The notes below the pieces were generated by a model that worked only from the letters and a program-made list of their open reading frames with translations, ran no database searches and was not told the origin of the DNA. Of a stretch of 64,000 bases of DNA, positions 43,231-53,033 are shown in pieces (the first letter of the stretch is position 1; each line of letters starts with the position of its first letter). The stretch lies in contig CM030938.1 of assembly GCA_018136815.1 (NCBI GenBank), positions 842,128-906,127 on the forward strand, read 5' to 3'. The position numbers and the translations under genes were made by a program. Source of the stretch: Isochrysis galbana. Its lineage: Eukaryota; Haptophyta; Isochrysidales; Isochrysidaceae.

Positions 43231-44963
43231 CTAGGCACAATTCACATTAATAAATCTCGCCGCGAAGAAGGCAGCTCCAGCAGCGATGGCCCTGCGAGCC
43301 GCGCGTGCCCACAGCCCTTTGGTCATTGCCACACTTGCAGCAATACTGACAGCGCTACCGACAGCAATTAGAGCAACCGTGAGAAGGCCTACTGCAAACG
43401 TGAGCACCTGACATGCAGTGGAATGACGGCAAGATCACCAACCAACGCAAGTGAATAACAAGGTGGCATTCAACATGTGGGCCCGCCTACGCCCTCGCAC
43501 ACACCTGTTGTTGACCCGTACGGACTGAGAAGGAATTGATGCCGTAGATTCGATCTCCCGCCACGTCAGGGACGTCCTTCACAAGTGCAATGACGATCCC
43601 AAATCTTGATGATGAAGAACAAGCATTGGGATGAAGTTAGTCCCGCTGCAAGAGAGTGCAAGCCGCTTGCTCGTGCTTCGAGTGGTATCGCCGTTCGCAT
43701 TGCGTAAACACGGCTGCTTGACTGGTTTGTCAAGTTATAGCAGATGGTTACCGGGACTACGGAAAGGCTCCAATGGAGCCAAACCAAACGGTTGCCTTTG
43801 ATGGGCTTGGGGCTCTATAGCCTTTCCTCTTTGGGGAAAGGCACTGGCACTTACAATGTATAGAAGATGGTTGCTCCAATGCAGCGCAATCGTAGATCAG
43901 CCTCCACCGGCGGAGCCAGGCCGCCAGTCATTGCAGACAGGACCGCGCCTACGCCCGCGATGGGTGTGGCAAGTGGTGCTCCAAATCCTGTAGTTGCAGC
44001 ATGCTGGAAGAAGGCCCAGTTGATGAGGCCACCACGAACGGCCATGATGCAAAAAGATGCCATCAGAGGATACCGCTTCAGCCGTACGGGCGGCACAGAA
44101 TAGGCAGTGCCAAGAAGCGCCGAGCCAACAAGCACCGATCGTAATGCGGGGGAAGAGAGCGGAGGATGCGCATAACCTAGACCGGCTCCAAGACAGAGGC
44201 ATGCGATCACAATTGCCCATCCTTGCTTGAGCGTCATCTCTCCCGATGCAAGAGGCAGTTTTGGTTTGTTGACCTGCAGAACAGGGACAGGCGGAGTGAG
44301 ACCTGGCCGATTGGTGTGCAGCCGCAACAGACATTTGAGATTCGGACCATTAAACTGGAGTCGACACAACTACCTCAATGACTGTGTCGCAGTGGAGCCT
44401 CAGCGTGCATGTTCGATGATGTGTGCAGGCCCATCAAATCCACCACTCGGCTCCCCCCGCCCCCATACACCTGCCTTCCGCCCCCGACCCTGACCCTTCC
44501 TGCTGACTTATCACCCAACTACCAGCACTTGCACCTTGTCAATCTCAACGTCAAAGAGCTGGTTGAGCCCTGTGATGTAGATGTTGATGAGCAGCGAGGG
44601 CAAGGTAGCATACGATACAAGCGGCACCAGCACAGAAAGGAGCGTGGCAGCCGGGACGCTGGAAGGCGCGGCGAAGAGTGAGAGAGCAGGAATGCACATG
44701 GCCGAGCCTATTAGAGTGTGTGGGCGCGAGAAGCGCCAGAGAAGCTCAAGGGGACGGAGCGGGCCGCCGTTGGCTTTGGTTGCGGTCACGGACAAAGCCT
44801 CATGCGGCTGCTCGAGCTTGTCGACGATGCGCTCGGCGCATGCTTGCGGCGAGGGGAGACGAAGGGACGGGAGCGTGCGGGGCGAAAGCCGCGACGAAGG
44901 GACGGCCCGAGCCAGTGTGGGCAGAAGCGCGGCTAGCAGCAGAACCGTCGCGCCGCGCGCCAT
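43231..44963 (-). CDS. Homogentisate prenyltransferase (UbiA family), copy A
   Basis: Four exons on the minus strand, 44963-44535, 44273-43855, 43604-43505 and 43407-43231, encode 374 residues in perfect phase. The family joins a prenyl chain to homogentisate in the plastid envelope, for tocopherol (phytyl) or plastoquinone (solanesyl) synthesis. The two Asp-rich motifs are NQLFDVEID (134-142) and KDVPDVAGD (292-300), followed by RIYGINSFSVRTGQ. Multiple hydrophobic helices fit the usual nine-helix fold. The N-terminus is bipartite: a signal-peptide-like MARGATVLLLAALLPTLARA, then a Ser/Arg/Pro-rich transit-like stretch. This is expected for a plastid bounded by extra membranes. Substrate choice (phytyl or solanesyl) cannot be decided. 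A second, damaged copy is at 63143. Confidence 0.9.
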
Positions 44964-45224
44964 TTCTGCGACCGAGCTCAGAATTACTTGTTCCTTTAGT
45001 TTAACCTTAGTGCGGTAGTACGGGACTGTCGCCAGCCGCCCCTCTCCCTCTCCTCCCGTTTACGTGAGCAAACGGGGCCCATTTCCCACCGTACTCCATC
45101 GGGGGGGGGGGGGGGGGGGGGGGGGGTTCAACCCCCCCCCCTCTCCCTCTCTCCACTCTCGCCCATCGTTGTCCCTGCGGCGCGTCCTGGCCTGCTCTCA
45201 AGGTCCTTTGGGGGCTCCTAGAGC
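44964..45224. other. Upstream region of prenyltransferase copy A, with poly-G
   Basis: About 70 bases before the start codon match the flank of copy B, including CCGCACTAAGGTTAAACT and CTGAGCTCGGTCGCAGAAAT. Beyond that the two copies diverge. A run of more than 20 G occupies about 45102-45126. Confidence 0.6.
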
Positions 45225-45297
45225 ATTCGCGATGTCTCAGAAGCAAAAAGAAATAACAGTAAAGAAAAAAACAGTACAAAGTAAAAAGAACAGAGGG
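45225..45297 (+). repeat. Dispersed A-rich repeat tail
   Basis: CGCGATGTCTCAGAAGC followed by AAAAGAAATAACAGTAAAG and related A-rich sequence. The reverse complement is at about 39640-39765, and its purine-rich end (AGAACAGAGGAAGAAAG) recurs at 48423-48445. Confidence 0.6.
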
Positions 45298-45298
45298 A

Positions 45299-45602
45299 AA
45301 AAAAAATCTTCTTAAAAATTCCCGCTACATGTGCGGCGTGAGGCAGTGTGCTAGTGGACCTCCCTACTACCCAACCTTTACCCCTAACAAACCCCCTCCC
45401 CCTTCCCCGGTTCCCTCTTTAGCGGAGAAGCCGGTTCCGGGGAGGCCGCGCGCGCTGCTTCGGCCAGGAGTTGGAGAGAAGGGGGTGGGAGACTATGATT
45501 TCACCTTCGTTCTGGCTCTTCTTGCATCTACTTTCGTATATCTCGTGTTATCTCTTTTGCTGGCCATAGAAATCCCTTACCTTTTTGGAAAAGTTAGCTA
45601 TC
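45299..45602 (-). repeat. 3' untranslated region and 3' end of LINE A2
   Basis: Continuous with the LINE A2 RT stop codon. On the LINE sense strand it ends GCGGGAATTTTTAAGAAGA plus a T run. Copies are at 40498-40805 and 37745-37850. The TTAAGAAG-T(n) end is also found on the short element at 48492-48749. Confidence 0.7.
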
Positions 45603-47135
45603 TCAAGTGATGTTTCGCATATCAAGACCTCCCGCCGCCTGTTGGAGATCCTCCGATATCTCTAGGTTGAAGTCTTTGTCCACCGCGTAGAGAGGGCTTA
45701 TCATTTTCTTAATATGTTTGTTGCTCGGGGCGTGTAGCCCCTTACTCTCTCGTTGTTTTTTCAATCTCTGAAAGAAGCCCACTTTCGCCGTTACTAAGAG
45801 GTGGTATCTCGCAAGGATTGCTCTTAATATAGACCTAACGGATCTACCCTCCGCATTGCCATACTGAATATTGTAAAAGTCCGTTAAAATGTACCTCCAT
45901 GCCAGGATACCTAAGTATCCCGAGGAGGGATGCGGCCTGTCCACCTGATAGCAGAAAAGACGTTGGGCTGTTTCGGATCCCGGCCTGAGTCTAATCCCCA
46001 GAAGTCCTTCCATGAATTCAAAGATGGGCTCCGTCGCGATGCACGTGGCTAGGTGAGTGGAACTCTCGGGGGCTATGCCGCAGAAACGGCATGTCGGATC
46101 ATCGGCGAAGCGATTCGCCGTCGCTATCCTTCGATGTAGGACGTGTTTGAAGTGTAAGTACGAGTCCCTAGGTGTTAGGAAGTTGTATTTATACAGTTGC
46201 GATACTTGTTTCCACTTTCCCGAAAGGGTCGGCAGTCGCTTCTCCCATCTTAGCGTGGATTTTTGGGTCTTCGTTTTCTTCAAAGCGAGGAACGCTTTCG
46301 TCAGGGCTTTGACATTCACATCTTCTAGGGTTTTATGCGTGCCTTTGATCGTGTATTCTTGGGGTATCGGGTACGCCATTTCGGCCGGCCCATCATAGGC
46401 TCGTCCCCACTTCAGCGGAGTGTATAAAACATCGGGGAGTGTCATTGGGTTGATCCTCTCGTGGATGTGGGGTTCACCCATCACGTTAAGCTCGACTTTG
46501 TGGTAGTCGCCTCCGCGGCGTAAATAAAAGTTGTGCTCCTTGTCGACAAGAATGTCTCCCAGATCGTGTGCGTCCGGGTCCACCGGAGGGTCTAGCTCTT
46601 GCTCCTCCGGATCGGGGGGTGGGGACACCGCTTGCTTTCTAAGAAGGTCTGTATAGTCCGAAGTTGAGCTAGTTAGTCGTGATCTAGACCATTCGGATAT
46701 CTTTTCCCACGACTTGAGGAAGGGACCCACCGATATGTAGTTGCCCCTGTGGCGTACCCAGCGTTCTCCGTCCGGCAGGTATGCCGCGCATTCATCCGTA
46801 GTGTAAATATCTCCCGTATCCGGGTTGATAGTATTATGTATGATAACTGTCTGTAGAGCCTCCCAATTTGACCTATGTGCATGGTGAATCGCCGGAGGCT
46901 TGTGAAAGAGGTTGTGCCATATTGGAGAACCCTGGGTCCCTTCCCGCGTGTTTGACTCCCTATGGATGTTAATCCGTCTGAAATTCTCGAGTGCTTGCTT
47001 CCAAAAAGCCGGTAGCGTGTTGGTTCCTCGGATGCTGGCCGTGAGGCTCCGCGCGTCGACTTTTGAGAAGACCGCCGCCCTCCCCAATGGGGTGCGACTA
47101 AACCACTGGTCCAGGACGGTTTTCCATTCCGCCAT
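45603..47135 (-). CDS. LINE A reverse-transcriptase ORF, C-terminal part
   Basis: About 510 codons after the RT core. They include WKTVLDQWFSRTPLGRAAVF, GDIYTTDECAAYLPDGERW, TLRWEKRLPTLSGKWKQVSQ, a zinc-binding CRFCGIAPESSTHLATC and FFQRLKKQRESKGLHAPSNK. The CCHC-type finger near the end is typical of LINE RT proteins. No RT active-site motif remains in this copy; the corresponding FADD motif is kept in copy A3. It is not expected to be functional alone. Confidence 0.7.
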   Translation of the reverse strand: MAEWKTVLDQWFSRTPLGRAAVFSKVDARSLTASIRGTNTLPAFWKQALENFRRINIHRESNTREGTQGSPIWHNLFHKPPAIHHAHRSNWEALQTVIIHNTINPDTGDIYTTDECAAYLPDGERWVRHRGNYISVGPFLKSWEKISEWSRSRLTSSTSDYTDLLRKQAVSPPPDPEEQELDPPVDPDAHDLGDILVDKEHNFYLRRGGDYHKVELNVMGEPHIHERINPMTLPDVLYTPLKWGRAYDGPAEMAYPIPQEYTIKGTHKTLEDVNVKALTKAFLALKKTKTQKSTLRWEKRLPTLSGKWKQVSQLYKYNFLTPRDSYLHFKHVLHRRIATANRFADDPTCRFCGIAPESSTHLATCIATEPIFEFMEGLLGIRLRPGSETAQRLFCYQVDRPHPSSGYLGILAWRYILTDFYNIQYGNAEGRSVRSILRAILARYHLLVTAKVGFFQRLKKQRESKGLHAPSNKHIKKMISPLYAVDKDFNLEISEDLQQAAGGLDMRNIT

Positions 47136-47415
47136 TGACGGGTTGAGGTGGCGTTGCTGGCTTCACGTTGCTTCTTGCGTTGTTCCGCTTTCGCCTTGTC
47201 TTGCTCGCAAGTACATTGGCGAAAGCTCACTTGTTTTTTGCGTAGAAAGGAAATAGCCCACGGCTTGTCGTAACCTTTGCATCCCCCCGGGACGCCGTGG
47301 ATAGCAATCTCTCCCTCTGGGGTTACGCATTCTACTGAGGAGCGGACCGCGTAGTCTAGGTTAAAATTCTCCCCGTCATCGAGGGTCACATGAATGTTCC
47401 TAGGGAAGCGGTGCC

Positions 47416-48396
47416 CTAGAGCCGACGTGTCAAAGATGGCGGGTCAAAGATACGAAAGACTATGTAGGTGGCTACCTCTTTGAGAGAGGACCGGATTGCG
47501 CTAGACTTGCGGGGGGCTGAGTCGGCTAGCTCCCCGTAGGTGATCGCAAATTCGTGTGAGATGCCCGAAAGGGTAGCTTGAATTTTGTCACCGTAGGCAG
47601 CTTTGAATTGTTCGTGCGCATCGTCATCGACGTAAAAAATCCATGGACCCTTGCGGCCTTTGTCCATCCCATCGGGAGTGGCGTCCAAGCCCTCTAGCTT
47701 GGAGAGAAGGAACTTCATGAATGTAGCTATGTCCTCGCTCTTTATGTCCTTCTTGTCCTCCGCTAGCTGCGCTAGCTGTATGTAGAAGGGAGTGTCCTCC
47801 GGTTCTTCCTCCTCATCTTGATCATGAGGGGGTGAGGCAAATTGTGTGGTGGTGGGTGGGGTCGGCTTCGGGTCCGACTGCGGGTCCGCTCGCTTGCGTG
47901 AGGGTGGCAAGGGTTGTTGAGTGGGTTGAGGTGGTGCTTGCTGTGCTTGTGCTGGCGTCTGTGTCTTGGGTCCGGCCGCCTCCGCGTACGATCTCTGGGT
48001 GCTGTTCTTTGGAGGGTTGGAGGCCGAAAAGGCCCCCAAGATTGATTGTTGTGTGAAGTGCCCGCCCACGAGGGGTGCACTGGTGGTAGGAGTTGCCACC
48101 ATGGGGGTGGCAGCAGTGCTGCCTCCCACCATGGGGAGTCCTTGTTGGGGTGGCAGACCCATGGAGACAGGCGGCAGGGCCAGACCCTGGCTCTGATGTT
48201 CTGCAGGGAACAGGACTCTGCCTGTTCCCTGCTTCTGGGGCTGTTGGGGAGGCGAAGGTGGGAGGATCATGTCGACGTCACTGTCTGTCAGGGCGGCGGC
48301 CTGCGAGCGCTTCGGCTCCGGCGGCTTGGGGCGGCCCCTGTGGGGCGTCGTGGCTGCGGGGGGCTGGGAGGCAGGAGCGGTCGGCGCGCGCTCCAT
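47416..48396 (-). pseudogene. LINE A ORF1, copy A2, broken
   Basis: Starts MERAPTAPASQPP at 48396 and stays close to copy A1 up to VATYIVFRIFDP. A deletion then shifts the frame. The rest of ORF1 (NLDYAVRSSVECVTPEGE and beyond) continues in another frame at 47400-47165. Confidence 0.75.
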
Positions 48397-48420
48397 CGTT
48401 CGAACTATAACAATAGTTTT

Positions 48421-48474
48421 GAGAACAGAGGAAGAAAGAAGAAGAGTGAGAGAAAGAAGATAATAATAATTTAC
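48421..48474 (+). repeat. Purine-rich repeat tail next to LINE A2
   Basis: GAACAGAGGAAGAAAGAAG followed by TAATAATAAT, in plus orientation directly upstream of the minus-strand LINE A2 start. It is the end of the A-rich repeat also seen at 39640 and 45297. Confidence 0.5.
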
Positions 48475-48491
48475 TTGAGCGTTAGTGCCTC

Positions 48492-48749
48492 CCACGATCT
48501 ATAATGAGACTACCGAGATAACCACACAATCAGCCGAAAGCCCGATGGCGCAGGAGGAAAAGAAGGGAAACATGCCGCCGGGGATCGGTCCACGCCGCCT
48601 GCCACTGGAAGCCTCACACACCCAGCCCCTAGGTAGTGCACGAAGGGACGCGCCGCAAGGCAGGTGGAGGGGGGATAATGGAAACGGGCGTGGCTGCATA
48701 GATTCAGTGCAAGGTCGCACGCGCGGCGAGGTTATTAAGAAGTTTTTTT
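48492..48749 (+). mobile_element. Short interspersed element with 17-bp target duplication
   Basis: Flanked by TTGAGCGTTAGTGCCTC at 48475-48491 and again at 48750-48766. The element is about 258 bp, GC-rich, and ends GGTTATTAAGAAG plus a T run. A second diverged copy is at 13602-13880 (reverse sense) and a 3' piece at 1055-1105. Its end resembles the LINE A 3' end, so LINE A may mobilise it. No clear Pol III A/B boxes were seen, so it may be a truncated LINE rather than a SINE. Confidence 0.75.
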
Positions 48750-48824
48750 TTGAGCGTTAGTGCCTCTACTCCCACTAGACTTGCACCATCACGCCAAGCC
48801 ACGACGCGCATGACCGCACCAAAT

Positions 48825-48975
48825 CTAGGGCGGTCAAACAGGGTTTTTTTAACTATTAGTAAGGGTTGGGCTGCATTTTTTGACCGTGGCGCGAGGCCCA
48901 ATAAAAAACCTTCAGGTGGGGCCACCTGCCGCCACGAAAATCTTCGCCAGGAAATGGTGCGATTCTCCCCCCCTC
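48825..48975 (+). repeat. Dispersed repeats shared with 1500-1545 and 7076-7165
   Basis: TAGGGCGGTCAAACAGGG (48826 on) pairs with the reverse complement near 1510. GCCCAATAAAAAACC to ATGGTGCGATTC (about 48896-48970) pairs with 7076-7165. Confidence 0.6.
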
Positions 48976-49009
48976 TCCCCGGGTAACAAAAACTGCATAT
49001 TTCTACCCG

Positions 49010-49281
49010 GGCCTATTCCCCAGTTGTTCTCCTCTCTTGTCCGTCTTTTGTTTCTGGCGCGCTCGCTCGGAAGCACCCTCTCCGTGTCTGTCCCCCGTGT
49101 GCTCCACCTCGTCCCGCTTGCTGCCATGTTCTTCGACCCCGCTCTCACGCCATGTAACAAGACTTGTGAAACCGCCTCTACACCGCCATCGCGCTCTCCC
49201 TCTCCCTCCGCGCACCACATTGCCCAAGCCTCACCACAGCCACAAGCACATTCACTCCATCGCCACCTCACCCGTCACAAC
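49010..49281 (+). mobile_element. Copia type X LTR fragment
   Basis: Shares GGCGCGCTCGCTCGGAAGCA, GTGCTC, GCTCTCCCTCTCCCTC and a CACAACA end with the LTR at 21337-21977, in plus orientation. The sequence after the CACAACA end is not a primer-binding site, so this is a 3' or solo LTR end. The 5' part is missing. Confidence 0.6.
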
Positions 49282-49640
49282 ATCATTGAGCTAGCGCGCT
49301 CACACAACGACGACGGTGACAACGGTACACCTTCCCCTCCCTTCACTCGGAGTAGATCTGACACGTATGTACTGCAAAACACTCGTACAGAGGTCAGAGT
49401 CAAACATACCCCGAGAGTCCGGCAATCACGTTATTAGCGTGCGTTAGCGTGAAGCAAGGGCGGCGAGCAGCAGACGAAGCCGTTCACTACCGGAACACAT
49501 GATATAGGGCTATCTAACTCTCACATAAAACAGGACTACTCTACCTACTTTGGGAAGCATCCCTCCTCCTTCTGCCACTCTCAGGAGCTCTAGGAGAGCT
49601 CTCTTCACTCGACTCCCCCATTCTTCCTACTCTGCGAGCC
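49282..49640. other. Upstream region of the methyltransferase-like gene
   Basis: Unique-looking sequence without repeats or long frames. It presumably contains the promoter of the gene at 49641. Confidence 0.4.
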
Positions 49641-50603
49641 ATGGTCTCGCCTCGTCTCCTCCCACTCATGCTGCTCTGTCTTCCCTTTCGCATCAGCTCT
49701 CGCTGCACAGAGCTCGCAGCTGCGCTTGGCCTTGACGAGCCAATCGCTGAGGCGCTTCTCAACTTGCTCGGGGAGGCTCGCACGCGCCCAGGCCACCTCC
49801 CGCTGCCTGCCGTGAATCATTCACATCACCATAAGCACAGCTTTCAACTAGCATACATCCGGTTCACCAACCTTCTGTGGGATGCGCATGTTCTTCCCTT
49901 GCCCTTCCCCCCTAATGGACCAAAGCTCATCCCGCGCAAGCGTCTCGACGACATCATGAAAGTCACCAAGCCACAGGTCCTTCAGCTCCTATCGGAGGCC
50001 AACCTGTCAAGCACGGCTGGCTGCCTCGAATGGGGCACAATGTACATCGAGCGCTTCTACAGCGATGAGTGTGCTCAACTGGGCGTAAACTCGCTCAACT
50101 ACATGCCGGCTGCGCGCCAGGAGGGCATCGTGTCGGGCGGTACAACAGGGGTGCGCCAGGTAAATATCAACCTTTGTAGGGCGCCGCTCAACCCGGTAAT
50201 CCTGGCCGAGATCATCCGACTTGGCGGCTTCTCGCTCGTGCTCGCGACACAGGTCTGGGAGCATCTCGCGCGGCCGGTGCACTGCATGTCCAACTTGTTC
50301 TCCATGATGGCTCCTGGTGCAGTCGCGCTCTTCACTGTGCCATTCCAGTACCCATACCACCGTGTGCCCAACGACTATTTCCGGTACACCCCTGACGGAC
50401 TGGCTGTGGTCGCTCAAGAGGCCGGATTTGAAGCTATCAGGAAGTTTGGTGTTGGGACACGGCGTGAGCTGGACGCCATGAATTCTGGCTTTCCGGTGTT
50501 GGCATTGCCTAAAAGTGTGATGGCATTGCCTAAGGAGACTGACAACCCGCACACCGACAATTTTTTTCACACGTCAGTCGTGGTCGCACGCAAACCTCGA
50601 TGA
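49641..50603 (+). CDS. Putative secretory-pathway class I methyltransferase
   Basis: A single-exon 320-residue protein. It starts MVSPRLLPLMLLCLPFRISS, a probable signal peptide or anchor. The C-terminal half has the layout of a class I SAM methyltransferase: a degenerate motif I (CLEWGTMY, lacking the usual Gly-rich loop), VLATQVWEHLARP as the motif IV region, MMAPGAVALFTVPF as the post-RxLKPGG strand, and VPNDYFRYTPDGL plus EAGFEAI as the late family signature. The substrate is unknown. The weak motif I means activity is uncertain. The N-terminal third is not recognised. No intron is needed. Confidence 0.65.
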   Translation: MVSPRLLPLMLLCLPFRISSRCTELAAALGLDEPIAEALLNLLGEARTRPGHLPLPAVNHSHHHKHSFQLAYIRFTNLLWDAHVLPLPFPPNGPKLIPRKRLDDIMKVTKPQVLQLLSEANLSSTAGCLEWGTMYIERFYSDECAQLGVNSLNYMPAARQEGIVSGGTTGVRQVNINLCRAPLNPVILAEIIRLGGFSLVLATQVWEHLARPVHCMSNLFSMMAPGAVALFTVPFQYPYHRVPNDYFRYTPDGLAVVAQEAGFEAIRKFGVGTRRELDAMNSGFPVLALPKSVMALPKETDNPHTDNFFHTSVVVARKPR

Positions 50604-51361
50604 GCGCGGCGCATTCGGGCGACGATCCTACGTCTGATTGTGCCAGGTCATGAAGATGAGGGAAGGCGCGAGTGTTGGACGCGCAGCACTACGTTGGAAT
50701 TGAACGAGACGTGTAATGAAGGCGTGCACGGGTTGTTTGGAACTGGCCATGGACAATGGACAGCGGTAGATCCACCAGTGCCGTCCCGTACTATAGACTC
50801 GGCTCTGTTTGACGGATGACGCCGCGTGGTAGGTGATGAGCGCGATTGCTCTTGTCGGCTTTTCCTGATTGACAGAGACAGGTGAATGAAGGGGTGGCCA
50901 CAGTGCACGCTCCGGCGCGAGCCAGCAGCCATCTTGGTGGAGTCTCCCCTTGTGATCTGCGAACCCTCCCGCCCCACAAAAGGTAATGTAGCGTCGGTCA
51001 GTGCCCCCCCCCCCCCCTCGCCCTCGGATCTATTCCCACTTTGGACCGCGCGTCGTCTGGGATACGTGTGGCCCTTCCCCCCCCTCCCCTCGTGGCCGGC
51101 GTTACGCGGTTATATTTGTTGTTTGTTGACATATACTCTCGTCCTATGGCTATGGCGGTAAACTTTCTAGAAGACAAGTCGGCCTCGGAGTTCCTCCTTG
51201 CCACTTGTTGCGGGCGGGGGGAGGGATATTTTGGGTGCGCGCTATACTTAGCACGCCCCATCCCCCATCCCTCCTCGGTTCGGCAGCTCCGGATTCCCCC
51301 TCGCGTGGAAAGTAATGCCGGGTTCCGAGGCATCCCTTCATTCCTCTCGCACCCGTCGGTC
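50604..51361. other. No gene recognised
   Basis: 3' flank of the methyltransferase-like gene, a C run near 51007-51020, and a possible decayed retroelement reading frame (51100-51260). No motif is firm enough to name. Confidence 0.4.
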
Positions 51362-51431
51362 AACTATTGTTATGGTTTCAGCGATGGGGCGCGCGCCGAC
51401 CGCTCCCCTCTCCCAGCCCCCCGCCGTCACG
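51362..51431 (+). mobile_element. LINE family A 5' end fragment (copy A5)
   Basis: Hairpin AACTAT-TGTT-ATGGTT (51362-51377, with one G-T pair), then ATGGGGCGCGCGCCGAC at 51384, and about 45 more bases matching LINE A ORF1. It then changes to the repeat at 51436. Confidence 0.7.
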
Positions 51432-51435
51432 ACTG

Positions 51436-51520
51436 ACGAATTGGGATGGCCCATCATAGGGCCTGAGGGCAATGAGGAAGGGGAAAAGCCGGCGGTAGGC
51501 GCGGCGAGGGAGGCCACTTC
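51436..51520 (+). repeat. Dispersed repeat around ATAGGGCCTGAGGGCAA, copy 2
   Basis: Matches 7429-7515. It follows the LINE A 5' fragment directly, so the junction is a recombination or deletion point. Confidence 0.55.
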
Positions 51521-51839
51521 GGAGGTGCTGACGGGCTGAAGCCCGTCAGCAGAGGAAGGCGGGCAGGCGAGAGGGAGAGGGAGAGCGGCGGTGAGAGCGA
51601 GGCCTATCTCAAAATGTCTAAGTGTGTATGTACGAGATGTGACGGTGTGACGGTGTGATTGTGTGGTGTAGAATCATATCGACATTTTCATAGTAACCAG
51701 CGCCCAGCGCACGCTATGTGTATGTAAAAAATATATACACCTAATTTGTGCTGCAGATTACACACACGCCGCCGATCTACGTACGACTACGATAGAGACA
51801 GAGCTCCACCGACCGCCGCTACTACCCTTAGTACTGGTG

Positions 51840-51978
51840 CCGGCGAACTGCACTTCACGGTAAGAGAAGGCGACATCATACTCTTATACAAAAAGGGTAT
51901 AGACCGATTACGCTGCTACAAAGCGACTACAAGATTCTAGCCAAAATACTCACTAATAGACCTAAAACAGTAATAGGC
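51840..51978 (+). pseudogene. LINE reverse transcriptase fragment, left part
   Basis: Encodes, with one frame change, GDIILLYKKG then YRPITLLQSDYKILAKILTN, a standard non-LTR RT domain segment. It is interrupted after KTVIG by the insertion at 51979-52853 and resumes at 52854 with NIISKDQLGFIP. It appears to be a different LINE from family A. Confidence 0.75.
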
Positions 51979-52853
51979 CAACTACGTTTATACTTAGTTC
52001 GCCCATGGGGGGGCACGAGCCCCCCTCTCTCTCCACTCCTCCCCTGCCATGGGGGAGGAACCACTCACTCTCCTGGCACGCCTGATGGCGTGCCAAGAGC
52101 ACACAACCATGCTGGCCCACTTCTCTCCCCACAGGCCCGCCTGACTCGCCCGTCCTGGCCCGTCGCGGCCTGCCCATCTCTCTGACCAGCCCCTCCTCCC
52201 CCTGGGCCCCCCTGTTCAGGACCCCCCAGCCAGCTCCAGTCGTCCTGCAGGGGCGCGGAGCGCCAGCGAGGGAGAGGCAGGAGGGGCCAGGGCCATGCCC
52301 CAGCCTCACCTGCCCCCTGAGCTGTCCTCCCAGGCCCCTGCAGGCCACCTGGGGACCTGAAGAGGGGCCGCAGGCGCGCGCCATGGGCCCCCGCATCAGG
52401 GAAGAGAGGAGGAAAAGGGAAGAGGGAGGGGAGGGGGGAGCGGCAGCTCTCCCCTCCGGGAGAAACGTGTCTTCTCGCCCCGTTTGGGTAAGAGAAGACG
52501 GGGGCGCCAGAGCCAGGAGGGAAGGGCCGCGGCTTGCCGCGGCCACTCGCTTCGGCGAGCGAAGATCAGCGCTTCTGGGCCCCTATCTAACGAGTGCCCC
52601 CCCCCCTGCGATGCTTTTACCCGAAAGGGGTTTTCCCCCAGCGTGGACTCGAGGAGAGGACGCGCTGGGGTGCGCGGGGTCGGTGCGTGCACTGGGGGGA
52701 GGACAAATATCGAGGGGAGGGGGCAGTGCCCCCCACCCCCCGGCATCACTCGGACACCTGGCCCGTCAGGCATGGCGGGATTCCGGGACTGAGACGTTAT
52801 GTCCAATTAGCCAGTGGGGTTGGCTAGGATATAACATTGATTATTATTATTAT
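51979..52853 (+). mobile_element. Complete nonautonomous non-LTR element, family F (copy F1)
   Basis: An 875-bp insertion flanked by a perfect 16-bp duplication TAAAACAGTAATAGGC (51963-51978 and 52854-52869). It begins CAACTA with a hairpin (AACTA/TAGTT, 51980-51999), then CGCCC and ATGGGGGGGC at 52005. It ends with GGTTGGCTAGGATATAAC and an (ATT)n tail. The frame from that ATG is only about 25 codons, and no long ORF with family features exists, so movement must depend on another element. Related ends are at 26452-26512, 35064-35083 and 28266-28289. Confidence 0.85.
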
Positions 52854-52915
52854 TAAAACAGTAATAGGCAACATAATATCAAAAGACCAATTGGGATTCA
52901 TCCCCAGCGGCTAAT
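52854..52915 (+). pseudogene. LINE reverse transcriptase fragment, right part
   Basis: Begins with the second copy of the 16-bp duplication and continues the RT reading with NIISKDQLGFIPSG before a stop. Removing the insertion and one duplicate restores a continuous RT segment. Confidence 0.75.
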
Positions 52916-53033
52916 AGGAGAAGCCACGTCTTAGTTTTAAGACAGAGGTAGTAAAAATCAAAATTATTATACAGAGCTGAGTGACCGGGCTAGTACTTTA
53001 GCATGAATTGTTGATTATAGGACGTCTATCAAA

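Larger units (their letters stand above)
45603..48418 (-). mobile_element. LINE family A, copy A2, internally deleted
   Basis: Both ends are present: a 5' hairpin at 48403-48418 and the RT stop at 45603. ORF1 and the distal part of the RT ORF are joined by deletions. One lies near 47440-47450 within ORF1 and another near 47145-47160, where ORF1 after KQREASNA meets RT codons in a shifted frame. The endonuclease and core RT domains are absent. Confidence 0.8.

Noticed and set aside
45102-45126. Poly-G run as a telomere or structural element
   Set aside because: Pure G run without a telomeric unit. Similar runs at 9290-9380 and 34750-34812 look like simple-sequence slippage.
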